A DNA stretch of 7,635 nt from an uncultured Rhizobiaceae group bacterium (GCA_905479965.1 CAJQOR010000422.1:1-7635), one strand, 5' to 3'. Positions 1 to 5,898 are shown, counted from the first letter of the stretch. The notes: generated by a model from the letters alone, not told the origin. Numbers and translations: made by a program.

Positions 1-672
1 AATGAATATCAAACGCGTGGTTGCAAAAAACTGACGTTTAAATGCTGACCGCCTTTCATCTGTTTTCCAAACAAAAGCATCAAAAGGCCCTACATTTTTG
101 CATGTGTTCGCGTTCATACCGTTTAGCAATGCATTATTACGCAATGCATATAATGCCCAAGGAGCACGAGCAAATGCGCAGGTGATGGCACCGCCAAAGA
201 GCCCCAAACAAAAAGCACCCACCGTCTTGCCAATGGCAAAGCTCAACCCTAGCGTTGCTGCTGTGGTTGCAAGCATGGCAGGGTCGGTGACCGGTGACGA
301 TAGCCAAAATGCCATAATGGGTGCCAATGGAACACCGGCAGCTAATAAACCAGCCATGAGAGGCAAAACGGTCACGCCGCAAACCGGGGTTAAAGCTCCA
401 ATGATTGATGCCATAAGAATAGATCTTGCTGGCCGTCCTTCAAACGCTTTTGCAATATGGTTATCCGCGCCACTTGCGATGATCCAAGCTGTTAATAAAA
501 TTCCAGGAATAACAATTGGGGCGATCGTCACCAAGCCCCAAAGCACAAACATTATGCAATCCAAAAACTGTTTAAGCCAAATAAATGCAGCGCCCACAAA
601 AAGCGTTAAACCAAAACTGGCGAGGAATTTCTTACCGATGAATTGCCGGGCTGTGGTATTTTCTAATGCCAT
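1..672 (-). CDS. ArsP/DUF318-family membrane permease (3' end beyond the left edge)
   Basis: An open frame runs from an ATG at 672 to the window edge with no stop, giving 224 residues of an incomplete protein. It is an inner-membrane permease of the ArsP/DUF318 type by its signature: residues 95-130 read TPVCGVTVLP, then MAGLLAAGVPLAP, then FWLSSPVTDP. This matches the family pattern of a Pro-Cys motif followed by a short helix, a G-V-P-L turn and a 'SP..(D/N)P' end. Hydrophobic segments lie near 17-37, 39-66, 86-111 and 131-165, and a more polar stretch (about 177-215) follows. Characterised ArsP members export trivalent organoarsenicals, but most of the family has no known substrate. This copy has CGV where ArsP-like proteins often have CSC, so arsenic transport should not be assumed. 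An AAAGGAGT Shine-Dalgarno at 679-686 supports the start. The gene is divergent from the LysR gene, its probable regulator. Confidence 0.78.
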   Translation of the reverse strand, partial: MALENTTARQFIGKKFLASFGLTLFVGAAFIWLKQFLDCIMFVLWGLVTIAPIVIPGILLTAWIIASGADNHIAKAFEGRPARSILMASIIGALTPVCGVTVLPLMAGLLAAGVPLAPIMAFWLSSPVTDPAMLATTAATLGLSFAIGKTVGAFCLGLFGGAITCAFARAPWALYALRNNALLNGMNANTCKNVGPFDAFVWKTDERRSAFKRQFFATTRLIFI

Positions 673-678
673 TCAAAC

Positions 679-686
679 ACTCCTTT
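679..686 (-). promoter_or_regulatory. Shine-Dalgarno of the permease gene
   Basis: Read on the minus strand, AAAGGAGT lies 6 bases before the ATG at 672. This strong site fixes the start of the partial permease gene and confirms that coding is on the minus strand; the plus-strand open frame over the same bases is a shadow. Confidence 0.75.
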
Positions 687-687
687 G

Positions 688-714
688 GTCTTGTAATTTA
701 TGTAACTCCAAGAC
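688..714. promoter_or_regulatory. Inverted repeat between permease and LysR genes (candidate LysR site 1)
   Basis: GTCTTG (688-693) and CAAGAC (709-714) are perfect 6-bp inverted arms around a 15-bp spacer. They lie just upstream of the permease Shine-Dalgarno. LysR-type regulators usually bind dyads in the gap between themselves and a divergent target, so this is a candidate activation or recognition site. The short arms mean chance cannot be excluded. Confidence 0.35.
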
Positions 715-719
715 ATATA

Positions 720-742
720 TGAAATGAATAATACTTATTTCA
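720..742. promoter_or_regulatory. 23-bp imperfect palindrome (candidate LysR recognition site 2)
   Basis: The outer arms TGAAAT (720-725) and ATTTCA (737-742) are perfect complements, and several inner positions also pair. A second, overlapping dyad AATAA-N3-TTATT lies at 727-739. The site is 17 bp upstream of the LysR ATG and 48 bp upstream of the permease ATG. This is the usual place for a LysR recognition site that both autoregulates and controls the divergent gene. AT-richness raises the chance background. Confidence 0.45.
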
Positions 743-758
743 GCCATCGGAATTATAA

Positions 759-1613
759 ATGAATAATTTAGATAGTGATCTCTTGCGAACATTTTTGGCA
801 GTCGCGCAAACTGGAAGCGTCACAGCTGGCGCAGACAAAATTGCACGCTCACAATCTGCCACAAGTCTACAGATCAAACGCTTGGAAGATATATTGGGAC
901 GTGCTGTTTTTGAGCGTCATGGCCGCGGTGTTATCCTCAGCGAAACCGGGCGACAACTCATACCCATCGCGCGTGATGTTACCGATCGATTAGATGGCGC
1001 TTTAAAAGACATTTCGGGTGAGCAAGTGGCGGGGAAGATCCGGTTTGGTATTCCTGATGATCACGGCAGAGAAAAGCTTGCTCAGATCATCGCTAATTTT
1101 GCACAAAGACATCCACAGATTGAGCTGGATGTGACCTGCGCTTTAAGCACAGAATTTCCCAGTGCACTTGATAAAGGTGAGTTGGACTTAGCTATCTACG
1201 AAATCGAAACATTAAACTCACAAGATGAATTGCTATTTGAAGACCCGACCGTTTGGACAGGGTCCATTCATGCAGATTTCTCAAATAGCGATGTCTTGCC
1301 TATCGCGCTTTTTGATCAGGCCTGCTGGTGGCGTGATGTGGCGTTAAACGCACTGGCAGCGCGCGGACAACCCTATCGAATTGTGTATTCAAGTCAGAGT
1401 GTGTCAGGCGTCGTTGCGGCGGTGGAAGCCGGTATTGCAATTGGGCTTTTGGGCCGCTCATCTTTGCATAAGGGGTTATCGGTTTTGGGCAATGAATATA
1501 ATCTTCCCTCTACGCCAACTTCAAAACTGATTTTGGCAGATAACGGAAACAGTGATCGCGCCATAGCGGCACTCAAAGCGGTCATTCGATCCGCATTTTT
1601 AAACTACAGCTAG
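759..1613 (+). CDS. LysR-family transcriptional regulator (LrhA-like)
   Basis: This is a 284-residue LysR-type regulator, close to the usual family length of about 290-310. The N-terminal winged helix-turn-helix (residues about 5-64) carries the classic pattern: LLRTFLAVAQTGSVTAGAD, then SQSATSLQIKRLEDILG, then FERHGRGVILSETG. A linker helix (65-90) leads to a periplasmic-binding-protein-like effector domain (about 91-280), where a co-inducer would bind. The opening 'LDSDLLRTF' and 'ARSQSATSLQIKRLE' resemble the LrhA-like branch. There are only two cysteines (C127 and C189), and the ligand cannot be read from the sequence. The start has only a weak upstream GGA, but the HTH begins at once, so a later start would damage it. 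Its divergent position to the permease gene, with dyads between them, implies it controls that gene and itself. Confidence 0.93.
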   Translation: MNNLDSDLLRTFLAVAQTGSVTAGADKIARSQSATSLQIKRLEDILGRAVFERHGRGVILSETGRQLIPIARDVTDRLDGALKDISGEQVAGKIRFGIPDDHGREKLAQIIANFAQRHPQIELDVTCALSTEFPSALDKGELDLAIYEIETLNSQDELLFEDPTVWTGSIHADFSNSDVLPIALFDQACWWRDVALNALAARGQPYRIVYSSQSVSGVVAAVEAGIAIGLLGRSSLHKGLSVLGNEYNLPSTPTSKLILADNGNSDRAIAALKAVIRSAFLNYS

Positions 1614-1634
1614 ACCAAGGTTTAATTTTACTGC

Positions 1635-1991
1635 TTATCGAATGCTAGCCTTGCCAAATGTGTGACTATATTTCTTGCAATGGATAAAGACAGCGGAATA
1701 ATTCGATAGATCAATACCTTTTGGCAATGCATATGTTTGGCTGCCTTTGTTCTTTTTCAGTACTGCAACGATCTTTGTCGGCTTATCATTTCCCAAATAC
1801 ACGTATAGGTCCGGACCACTGGTTGTTTGAAAATTGGACGATAGTTTAACTGCAGTTTCTGTGACTTCCACTGAACCGCGAACGCGTTCGCCTTCAACAC
1901 CACTAAACGTACCACTTGCTGCAAACCCCTGCCCTATAAGCAGAAACGACATTGCAATGGCGGCGAAAATAACTTTAATTGAATTGAACAT
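1635..1991 (-). CDS. Exported DM13-domain protein
   Basis: This is a 118-residue protein with a signal peptide: MFNSIK, a hydrophobic core at about 7-22, then GFA with cleavage near residue 24. The mature part is a single DM13 domain. It shows 'GTFSGVEG' at the start, 'VKLSSNFQTTSGPDLYVYLG' in the middle (49-67), then G-S-Q-T-Y-A-L-P (83-90) and 'YSAVFIHCKKYSHTFGKASI' at the end (98-117). Cys105 sits at the near-invariant cysteine of the family, for which a redox or electron-transfer role has been proposed in the literature. It should act in the periplasm or outside the cell. A longer ORF starts at 2012, but GGAG at 2000-2003, eight bases before the ATG at 1991, and the immediate signal peptide favour the shorter start. 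The gene ends 21 bp from the convergent LysR stop and is divergent from another small exported protein. Confidence 0.85.
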   Translation of the reverse strand: MFNSIKVIFAAIAMSFLLIGQGFAASGTFSGVEGERVRGSVEVTETAVKLSSNFQTTSGPDLYVYLGNDKPTKIVAVLKKNKGSQTYALPKGIDLSNYSAVFIHCKKYSHTFGKASIR

Positions 1992-1999
1992 GATATTGT

Positions 2000-2003
2000 C
2001 TCC
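2000..2003 (-). promoter_or_regulatory. Shine-Dalgarno that sets the DM13 gene start
   Basis: GGAG on the minus strand lies 8 bases before the ATG at 1991. The upstream in-frame ATG at 2012 has no comparable site and would put seven extra polar residues before the signal peptide, so 1991 is preferred. Confidence 0.65.
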
Positions 2004-2015
2004 ACATTTCATTCT

Positions 2016-2044
2016 GTCATATCCACATGCATCATCAACAGCAA
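2016..2044 (-). promoter_or_regulatory. Candidate sigma-70 promoter of the DM13 gene
   Basis: On the minus strand TTGCTG (2039-2044) and TATGAC (2016-2021) are separated by 17 bp, a reasonable match to -35/-10 elements. Transcription would begin near 2009, giving a leader of about 18 bases. That would exclude the longer ATG at 2012 and agrees with the start at 1991. Prediction from sequence only. Confidence 0.35.
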
Positions 2045-2066
2045 TTCACACTCGCGTTATTGCGAT

Positions 2067-2094
2067 TTGAAGTGTCAGCTGCGTTTTTTAAATG
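2067..2094 (+). promoter_or_regulatory. Candidate promoter of the small secreted protein
   Basis: TTGAAG (2067-2072) and TAAATG (2089-2094) are 16 bp apart on the plus strand, with a probable start of transcription near 2100 and a leader of about 34 bases to the ATG at 2134. The -10 match is only fair. If right, the longer ORF start at 2092 would lie outside the transcript. Confidence 0.25.
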
Positions 2095-2123
2095 ACTGTG
2101 TTAAGTTTGGCCCATATTGGGAT

Positions 2124-2128
2124 GGAGG
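2124..2128 (+). promoter_or_regulatory. Shine-Dalgarno that sets the start at 2134
   Basis: GGAGG sits five bases before the ATG at 2134, an almost ideal ribosome binding site. The ATG codons at 2092 and 2122 in the same frame lack one. This fixes the start of the small exported protein just before its signal peptide. Confidence 0.75.
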
Positions 2129-2133
2129 CACAG

Positions 2134-2535
2134 ATGTTTAAAACGATAATAGCGATATTAGCAGCTTGGATCACACTAACGATTTCAGCCGTTGCGGGAC
2201 CCGAAGGCACATATGCGGTAAGGGGCACAAACCCAGGTGGTCAAGGGGAATATTCTGGCTCAGTGAGCGTATATCAAACCGGACAAACATACTCCGTCAT
2301 ATGGAATGTCGGTGGCGTGAAATATACTGGCACCGGATTGGGTGCAGAAGATAGCAAAGGTTATTCCACCATGGGGCCAGCAAGCACCAGCGATTCCTCC
2401 ATTGCAATATCATATATATCCGATGGATCCTTTGGATTGGCATATTATGTCGAACAAGAAGATGGAACATGGCGCGGTATTTGGACCTATGGTGGTTCAA
2501 ACAAGATTGGCACCGAGGTTTGGACACGGCGCTAG
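2134..2535 (+). CDS. Small secreted protein of unknown function, Gly/Tyr/Trp-rich
   Basis: This is a 133-residue protein with a clear signal peptide: MFKTI, a hydrophobic core up to about residue 20, and an A-V-A cleavage motif after residue 21. The mature part, about 112 residues, is rich in Gly, Ser, Tyr and Trp and looks all-beta. 'GTYAVRGTNPGGQGEYSGSV' (25-44) is followed by two related stretches: 'VIWNVGGVKYTGTGLG' (55-70) and 'GIWTYGGSNKIGTEVW' (115-130). It has no cysteine. The pattern (G-x-Y-x-V-x-G-x-N-P, W-x-x-G-G, G-x-E-x-W) is one I associate with short secreted proteins of alphaproteobacteria, some labelled fibronectin-binding-like, but I cannot assign a function. It is divergent from the DM13 gene, so the two may share regulation. 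Its stop lies 26 bp from the end of the convergent DUF1217 gene. Confidence 0.8.
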   Translation: MFKTIIAILAAWITLTISAVAGPEGTYAVRGTNPGGQGEYSGSVSVYQTGQTYSVIWNVGGVKYTGTGLGAEDSKGYSTMGPASTSDSSIAISYISDGSFGLAYYVEQEDGTWRGIWTYGGSNKIGTEVWTRR

Positions 2536-2561
2536 ATCTTTAAAGCTTTCGTCAGCCCAAT

Positions 2562-4865
2562 TTATAACTGAGACCGCAGTTGCGCAAAGCTTGCAAGCGT
2601 ATCTGCGCTGAAGCTTGTTGCACCGCTGAATGCTGCAACCGTTGGATCATAGTCGCTGCCGTTTTCCAAGTCATACAAAACAAGGAAACGATTGATCATT
2701 TCATCGACTTTTTCGCTGTCTTGGAAGTCCTGAATATCTAAACGGCTTTCAATTAGCTGCGCTTGTTTATCAATATCGGCAGAGGCCGTTTCTTCCGCGA
2801 GTGAAAGCGTTGTTCGAACAAACTGCCCAAGAGCTTCGTCTGCTAAAATCTCATAAACCGAACTTATTGTGGGTGCTGTACGTGCGAAATAAAGCGCTAA
2901 ACGAGCACCAACTTCTGTTTCACCGGCTTCTTCTTCAATTGATTGGGTCACATATAGATGTTCAGTTTCAACAAGCCCGCGCTCGCTTTGAGCACCTGAC
3001 ATCGACGATTGTTCAATGCGTCCAAATTCGTCGAAACTGAATGAACCGGCAATTTTCTGATATCGCACATCTTCAAAAGAATTAGCGTAACTTTCAGTAT
3101 CGTCCAAATCTGATCTTAACAACAAACTTAATACGCCATCTGCCAGGTCCTCATAGGCAAGGCCTTCTGATTTAGCAATGAATTCGACAAGGCGCGCGTC
3201 GGCGATGATTTCGTCAACGGTTTCAAGCTCTGCCATACGTTCGCGATAGTAAAGAACTTCTTCTTCCGCAAGTGCTGCCGTTTCAGTTGTGCTATCGAAC
3301 ATGGTCATCTGTGTATAATAGGCTTTGGCAATACGCGTTATTTCATTCTCATCTTGGGCATATCGTGGTGAAGTAATGTCGCCGTTTTCATCAAAGTTCA
3401 AACTCTTTGCTAAATTGCGATATCGCTCATCCCCTAGCTGGTTCACGTATGAGTCTGGATCACTGAGATCAGAGGTAAGAATTTTCTTCATCTGAAAAGT
3501 AGAAAGCTCGTCTTCGCCGATATCATTGGCTCTGAGCAAATATTCACGAATAGTTGTCGCCGCTGCCAAGCTAGACAACAGATCATCAAGATCGCTCGTA
3601 TAGTCAATATAGGTGCCAAACTGCTCTGTTTCTGACAATCTTTGTTCCTCTTCCTCATCATCATAACGTGTTGAGTAAAGGACCATCATGTCATCGGTTT
3701 GTTCAGTTGTTTGCATTTCCTCGCCGTCAGGAACAGTTCCATCGGAGTTAAAGTTAAATGCTTCGGCCAGATCAACAAAGCCTGAATCTTTGCTGTAAAT
3801 TTCATGTTCTGGGTCTGAAATATCTTCCGTCATCGCCCAGATCATATCAGAAAATGACGTCGTTGTTGGCAATGAGAAAGATGATAAGATGATCTCTGAC
3901 AATCGGATATTATAAACTAGATCTTCAACAGTTGTGGCAGCAGCTAATTGCTCACGATAATAATCTTGATTGATCAGCATTGCACTCGTTGTGAGCTCAG
4001 GCTCAGCAAGAATAACCTTTTCCTTAAAATTAGAAATTTGCTCTTCTGTTTGAGCAGTAACGCCAACTGCCAAACTACCGTCTTCGCTGAAATTGAAGGC
4101 CTCTGCCATTTCAAGATAGATATAAGCCTTGTCGACAAATTTTTGATACTGATCAACCTGGCTCGTGATTTTGTCATATTCGGATTCATCAGATGTTTCC
4201 CCGCGCAGAGTATATAAATCACTTATCTGCGTCTGCCAGGTCGTTATATTATCGACAAAATTGACATTTACGTAAGATGTTGGATCATCAGCATCGCTTG
4301 TGAGCACAGCTCTAATCGTATCATAGTCAAAAATGTCTGGGTCGATCTCATACGCTTGAAACAGCTGATCGCGCAGGGTTTGATTATAGAAGATATCATC
4401 GACATTTGTAACCGTTTCGATCACGGATTCATAATAAGTGAGTTCTTGTACGAGCGATTCATTACGTCGTTCAATAGCTGTGGAATATAGATCGACAGTG
4501 TCTTGAAACTGATCGTCGGTTTGAACTTCTGGATCCGCAACTGTATTACCAAAATCAAACGCAGCAGCCATGGTTTTATAGCGCGTGTCTTCTAAAAGAT
4601 TGGCAAAGCTGTCTTCATCATTCAAATCACTTTCCAAGACTTGGCGCATCAAACCTTTCGCATAAGTCAACTCTTCTAGGCCGAAGGCTTTCATAGCGAA
4701 GTTATAAAGACGATCATCGTCTAAAAACTCGTCCACTGTGGTAATTTGAGCGATATTTTCTTTATAGTAAGTCATCTCGCGCGAAATGATGGGATCAGCC
4801 TCGATCCGAGCGCGAGTAACGCTGGTATCACGGGTGTAAAATTGATAGGTCGATATACTGGTCAT
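2562..4865 (-). CDS. Large multi-repeat DUF1217-domain protein
   Basis: This 767-residue protein has no signal peptide, no membrane segment and no cysteine. It is strongly acidic, with runs such as DDEEEEQ at 402-408. It consists of about six divergent copies of a roughly 85-115-residue unit. The unit pattern is YY-x-x-x-(I/L), TTVDE(F/I), a helix with R-L, then VL-x-SDL-x-D-x-(D/E)SY-x-N, RY-x-x-(L/I)A-x-(A/S)F-x-F-(D/N)-x-x-G. Clear examples are residues 28-106 and 534-617. The C-terminal unit (652-736) resembles the usual DUF1217 ending. As known to me, DUF1217 genes often sit in flagellar clusters of rhizobia and relatives; their biochemical role is not established. A missing signal peptide and cysteine fit, but do not prove, export through a flagellar-type route. 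There is no obvious Shine-Dalgarno before the ATG at 4865. The TetR gene lies 154 bp upstream on the same strand, so co-transcription is possible. Confidence 0.88.
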   Translation of the reverse strand: MTSISTYQFYTRDTSVTRARIEADPIISREMTYYKENIAQITTVDEFLDDDRLYNFAMKAFGLEELTYAKGLMRQVLESDLNDEDSFANLLEDTRYKTMAAAFDFGNTVADPEVQTDDQFQDTVDLYSTAIERRNESLVQELTYYESVIETVTNVDDIFYNQTLRDQLFQAYEIDPDIFDYDTIRAVLTSDADDPTSYVNVNFVDNITTWQTQISDLYTLRGETSDESEYDKITSQVDQYQKFVDKAYIYLEMAEAFNFSEDGSLAVGVTAQTEEQISNFKEKVILAEPELTTSAMLINQDYYREQLAAATTVEDLVYNIRLSEIILSSFSLPTTTSFSDMIWAMTEDISDPEHEIYSKDSGFVDLAEAFNFNSDGTVPDGEEMQTTEQTDDMMVLYSTRYDDEEEEQRLSETEQFGTYIDYTSDLDDLLSSLAAATTIREYLLRANDIGEDELSTFQMKKILTSDLSDPDSYVNQLGDERYRNLAKSLNFDENGDITSPRYAQDENEITRIAKAYYTQMTMFDSTTETAALAEEEVLYYRERMAELETVDEIIADARLVEFIAKSEGLAYEDLADGVLSLLLRSDLDDTESYANSFEDVRYQKIAGSFSFDEFGRIEQSSMSGAQSERGLVETEHLYVTQSIEEEAGETEVGARLALYFARTAPTISSVYEILADEALGQFVRTTLSLAEETASADIDKQAQLIESRLDIQDFQDSEKVDEMINRFLVLYDLENGSDYDPTVAAFSGATSFSADTLASFAQLRSQL
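2658..4784 (-). repeat. About six tandem diverged DUF1217-like protein repeats
   Basis: The units fall at residues about 28-127, 139-287, 298-398, 416-519, 534-640 and 650-736. The repeated landmarks are: 'TTVDEF', 'TNVDDI', 'TTVEDL', 'TTIREY', 'ETVDEI' and 'SSVYEI'; 'ESDLNDEDSFAN', 'TSDADDPTSYVN', 'TSDLSDPDSYVN' and 'RSDLDDTESYAN'; and 'AAFDF', 'EAFNF', 'EAFNF', 'KSLNF' and 'GSFSF'. A Gln-rich linker ending in Y-x-T follows units 1, 3, 4 and 5. The second unit carries an insertion of about 47 residues. The repeats are aligned by eye and are visible at protein level only; I did not see long DNA-level repeats. Confidence 0.75.
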
Positions 4866-5019
4866 ATTGGCTTAATCACGGCGCGTAGTACAAATGCTCG
4901 AGCCCGATTACTCAAAGCTAATGGCCAATGATAACCTACCCAGCTTGTCTATAGCTGAATTAAACTGCCGATTACCGCACATTTATATCTCTTTGCCGTG
5001 ACCCAAAACTGCATACAAA
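4866..5019. other. Gap between the TetR stop and the DUF1217 start
   Basis: This gap of 154 bp holds no supported gene. It contains a small inverted repeat, CAGCT (4941-4945) and AGCTG (4953-4957), and an 8-bp palindrome GCTCGAGC at about 4893-4900. It also contains the minus-strand 13-mer TTCAGCTATAGAC, which recurs with one mismatch upstream of the TetR gene. No convincing -35/-10 pair or rho-independent terminator was found, so whether the DUF1217 gene has its own promoter is unclear. Confidence 0.4.
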
Positions 5020-5646
5020 CTATGCCATTGCGGGATCTTTTGAACCGACAATGCGACTGATCAAACCCGCTGCGATAATATCAAGCTCTTCGCGCTCCAT
5101 ACCGAGACGAGCGCAGGTCGACAAATGATTGAGTGAGGACGTAATTATCCAAGATTGATAATTTCTGTGCTCAGTCGTCCAATCAGGACATAGACGCATC
5201 AGGCAATTTTCGAGAGATTTACGAAACATTGCCAATTGTTCGCTAACAATTTTGCCAATTTCCGGATGGTTATGAGTTTCTGCAATTGTTGTTGTGGTGA
5301 ATAAACAACCACGCGGCGCTTCGTTAGATCTTCCGCAAAAAATATCTAATGATATTTCAAAGGCGCTTTCCAGTGTATCCTGAATATTATCAAATTCATT
5401 GAACACTGGGTTGAATGTTTTGATCAACATATCACTGTAGATTTTAACCGACATTTGGAACATGGCATACTTGTTACCAAACGCACTATAAAGGCTTGGC
5501 TTAACCATCCCTGTAGCCCTTGATAAATCGTCAACTGACGTCGCAGAGTACCCTTTACTCCAAAACTCATCCAGTATTGCTGATTGCGCGAATTTGAAAT
5601 CAAATTCTCTAGGGCGCCCCGGCGTTCGCTTAGTATCTTTATTCAT
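5020..5646 (-). CDS. TetR/AcrR-family transcriptional regulator
   Basis: This is a 208-residue one-domain-pair repressor of normal TetR length. The N-terminal DNA-binding domain (about 10-63) starts with GRPREFDF. It continues through 'AQSAILDEFWSKGYSATSVD' (20-39) and ends in the recognition region 'GMVKPSLYSAFGNKYAMF' (46-63). The rest is the helical ligand-binding and dimerisation domain. It carries the family motif PRGCLFTTTTIAE at 111-123, in which Cys114 occupies the same motif position as redox-sensing Cys106 of E. coli NemR (GCL). Five cysteines occur in all (104, 114, 148, 153, 178). It most likely represses the divergent MFS gene and itself. The ATG at 5646 is preceded by AGG four bases upstream, an adequate but short spacing. 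The ligand is unknown. Confidence 0.93.
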   Translation of the reverse strand: MNKDTKRTPGRPREFDFKFAQSAILDEFWSKGYSATSVDDLSRATGMVKPSLYSAFGNKYAMFQMSVKIYSDMLIKTFNPVFNEFDNIQDTLESAFEISLDIFCGRSNEAPRGCLFTTTTIAETHNHPEIGKIVSEQLAMFRKSLENCLMRLCPDWTTEHRNYQSWIITSSLNHLSTCARLGMEREELDIIAAGLISRIVGSKDPAMA

Positions 5647-5660
5647 TCCGCCTACTCTTG

Positions 5661-5685
5661 AACCCGTCTATAGCTTAACGGGGTT
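5661..5685. promoter_or_regulatory. Inverted repeat just upstream of the TetR gene (candidate autoregulatory operator)
   Basis: AACCCGT (5661-5667) pairs with ACGGGGTT (5678-5685) if one base is bulged. The centre holds CTATAGCTTA. Lying 15-39 bp upstream of the TetR ATG, it would overlap the promoter or leader of that gene. The mismatch or bulge makes it a weaker operator candidate than the palindrome at 5899-5922. Confidence 0.35.
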
Positions 5686-5710
5686 ATTCGAATTATTTTC
5701 TAAGTTTCAG

Positions 5711-5735
5711 AACCTTGCTGCCCTAAGGCAAGGTT
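5711..5735. promoter_or_regulatory. 25-bp inverted repeat with perfect 8-bp arms
   Basis: AACCTTGC (5711-5718) and GCAAGGTT (5728-5735) are exact complements around a 9-base centre, TGCCCTAAG, which can form an alternative inner dyad TGCC/GGCA. No run of T follows on either strand, so it is not a standard terminator. Its position 65-89 bp upstream of the TetR gene fits a protein-binding site or a hairpin in a leader RNA. Confidence 0.45.
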
Positions 5736-5898
5736 ACGCATAACTATTTGAGGAAAATTTTCTATTTTGCAAGTAATATTTGGATAAAGTGTCATATTAA
5801 TCATAGAATTCAAGGTAAATCTGAAATTTTTATCTATTTACACTTTATGATTGCTGTATTTCTACTAGGTTTTCATCAAAATGAGACTTAATACCCTA

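Noticed and set aside
98..727. A 209-codon plus-strand open frame at the left end
   Set aside because: It is antisense to the permease frame, which has a strong Shine-Dalgarno, recognisable family motifs and membrane segments. The plus-strand translation has no recognisable domain.
746..757. 12-mer ATCGGAATTATA, repeated at 6207-6218
   Set aside because: One or two 12-base matches are expected by chance in a window of this size. Nothing else is shared between the two places.
1834..2070. Plus-strand open frame over the DM13 gene
   Set aside because: It is the shadow of a gene with a signal peptide and DM13 motifs. It has no ribosome binding site or recognisable product.
2536..2561. AAAGCTTT palindrome between the convergent secreted-protein and DUF1217 genes
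   Set aside because: Too short and AT-rich to be a terminator stem, and no T tract is suitably placed.
3948..4222. Open frames on both strands inside the DUF1217 gene
   Set aside because: They overlap a well-supported repeat protein in other frames and show no family features.
4866..5001. Distant inverted arms TCACGGC (4876-4882) and GCCGTGA (4995-5001)
   Set aside because: Seven-base arms more than 100 bp apart are common by chance, and no further pairing supports a structured RNA.
5848..5892. 14-codon ORF starting ATGATTGCTG in the TetR-MFS gap
   Set aside because: It has no Shine-Dalgarno, is very short, and no downstream gene is placed for a leader role.
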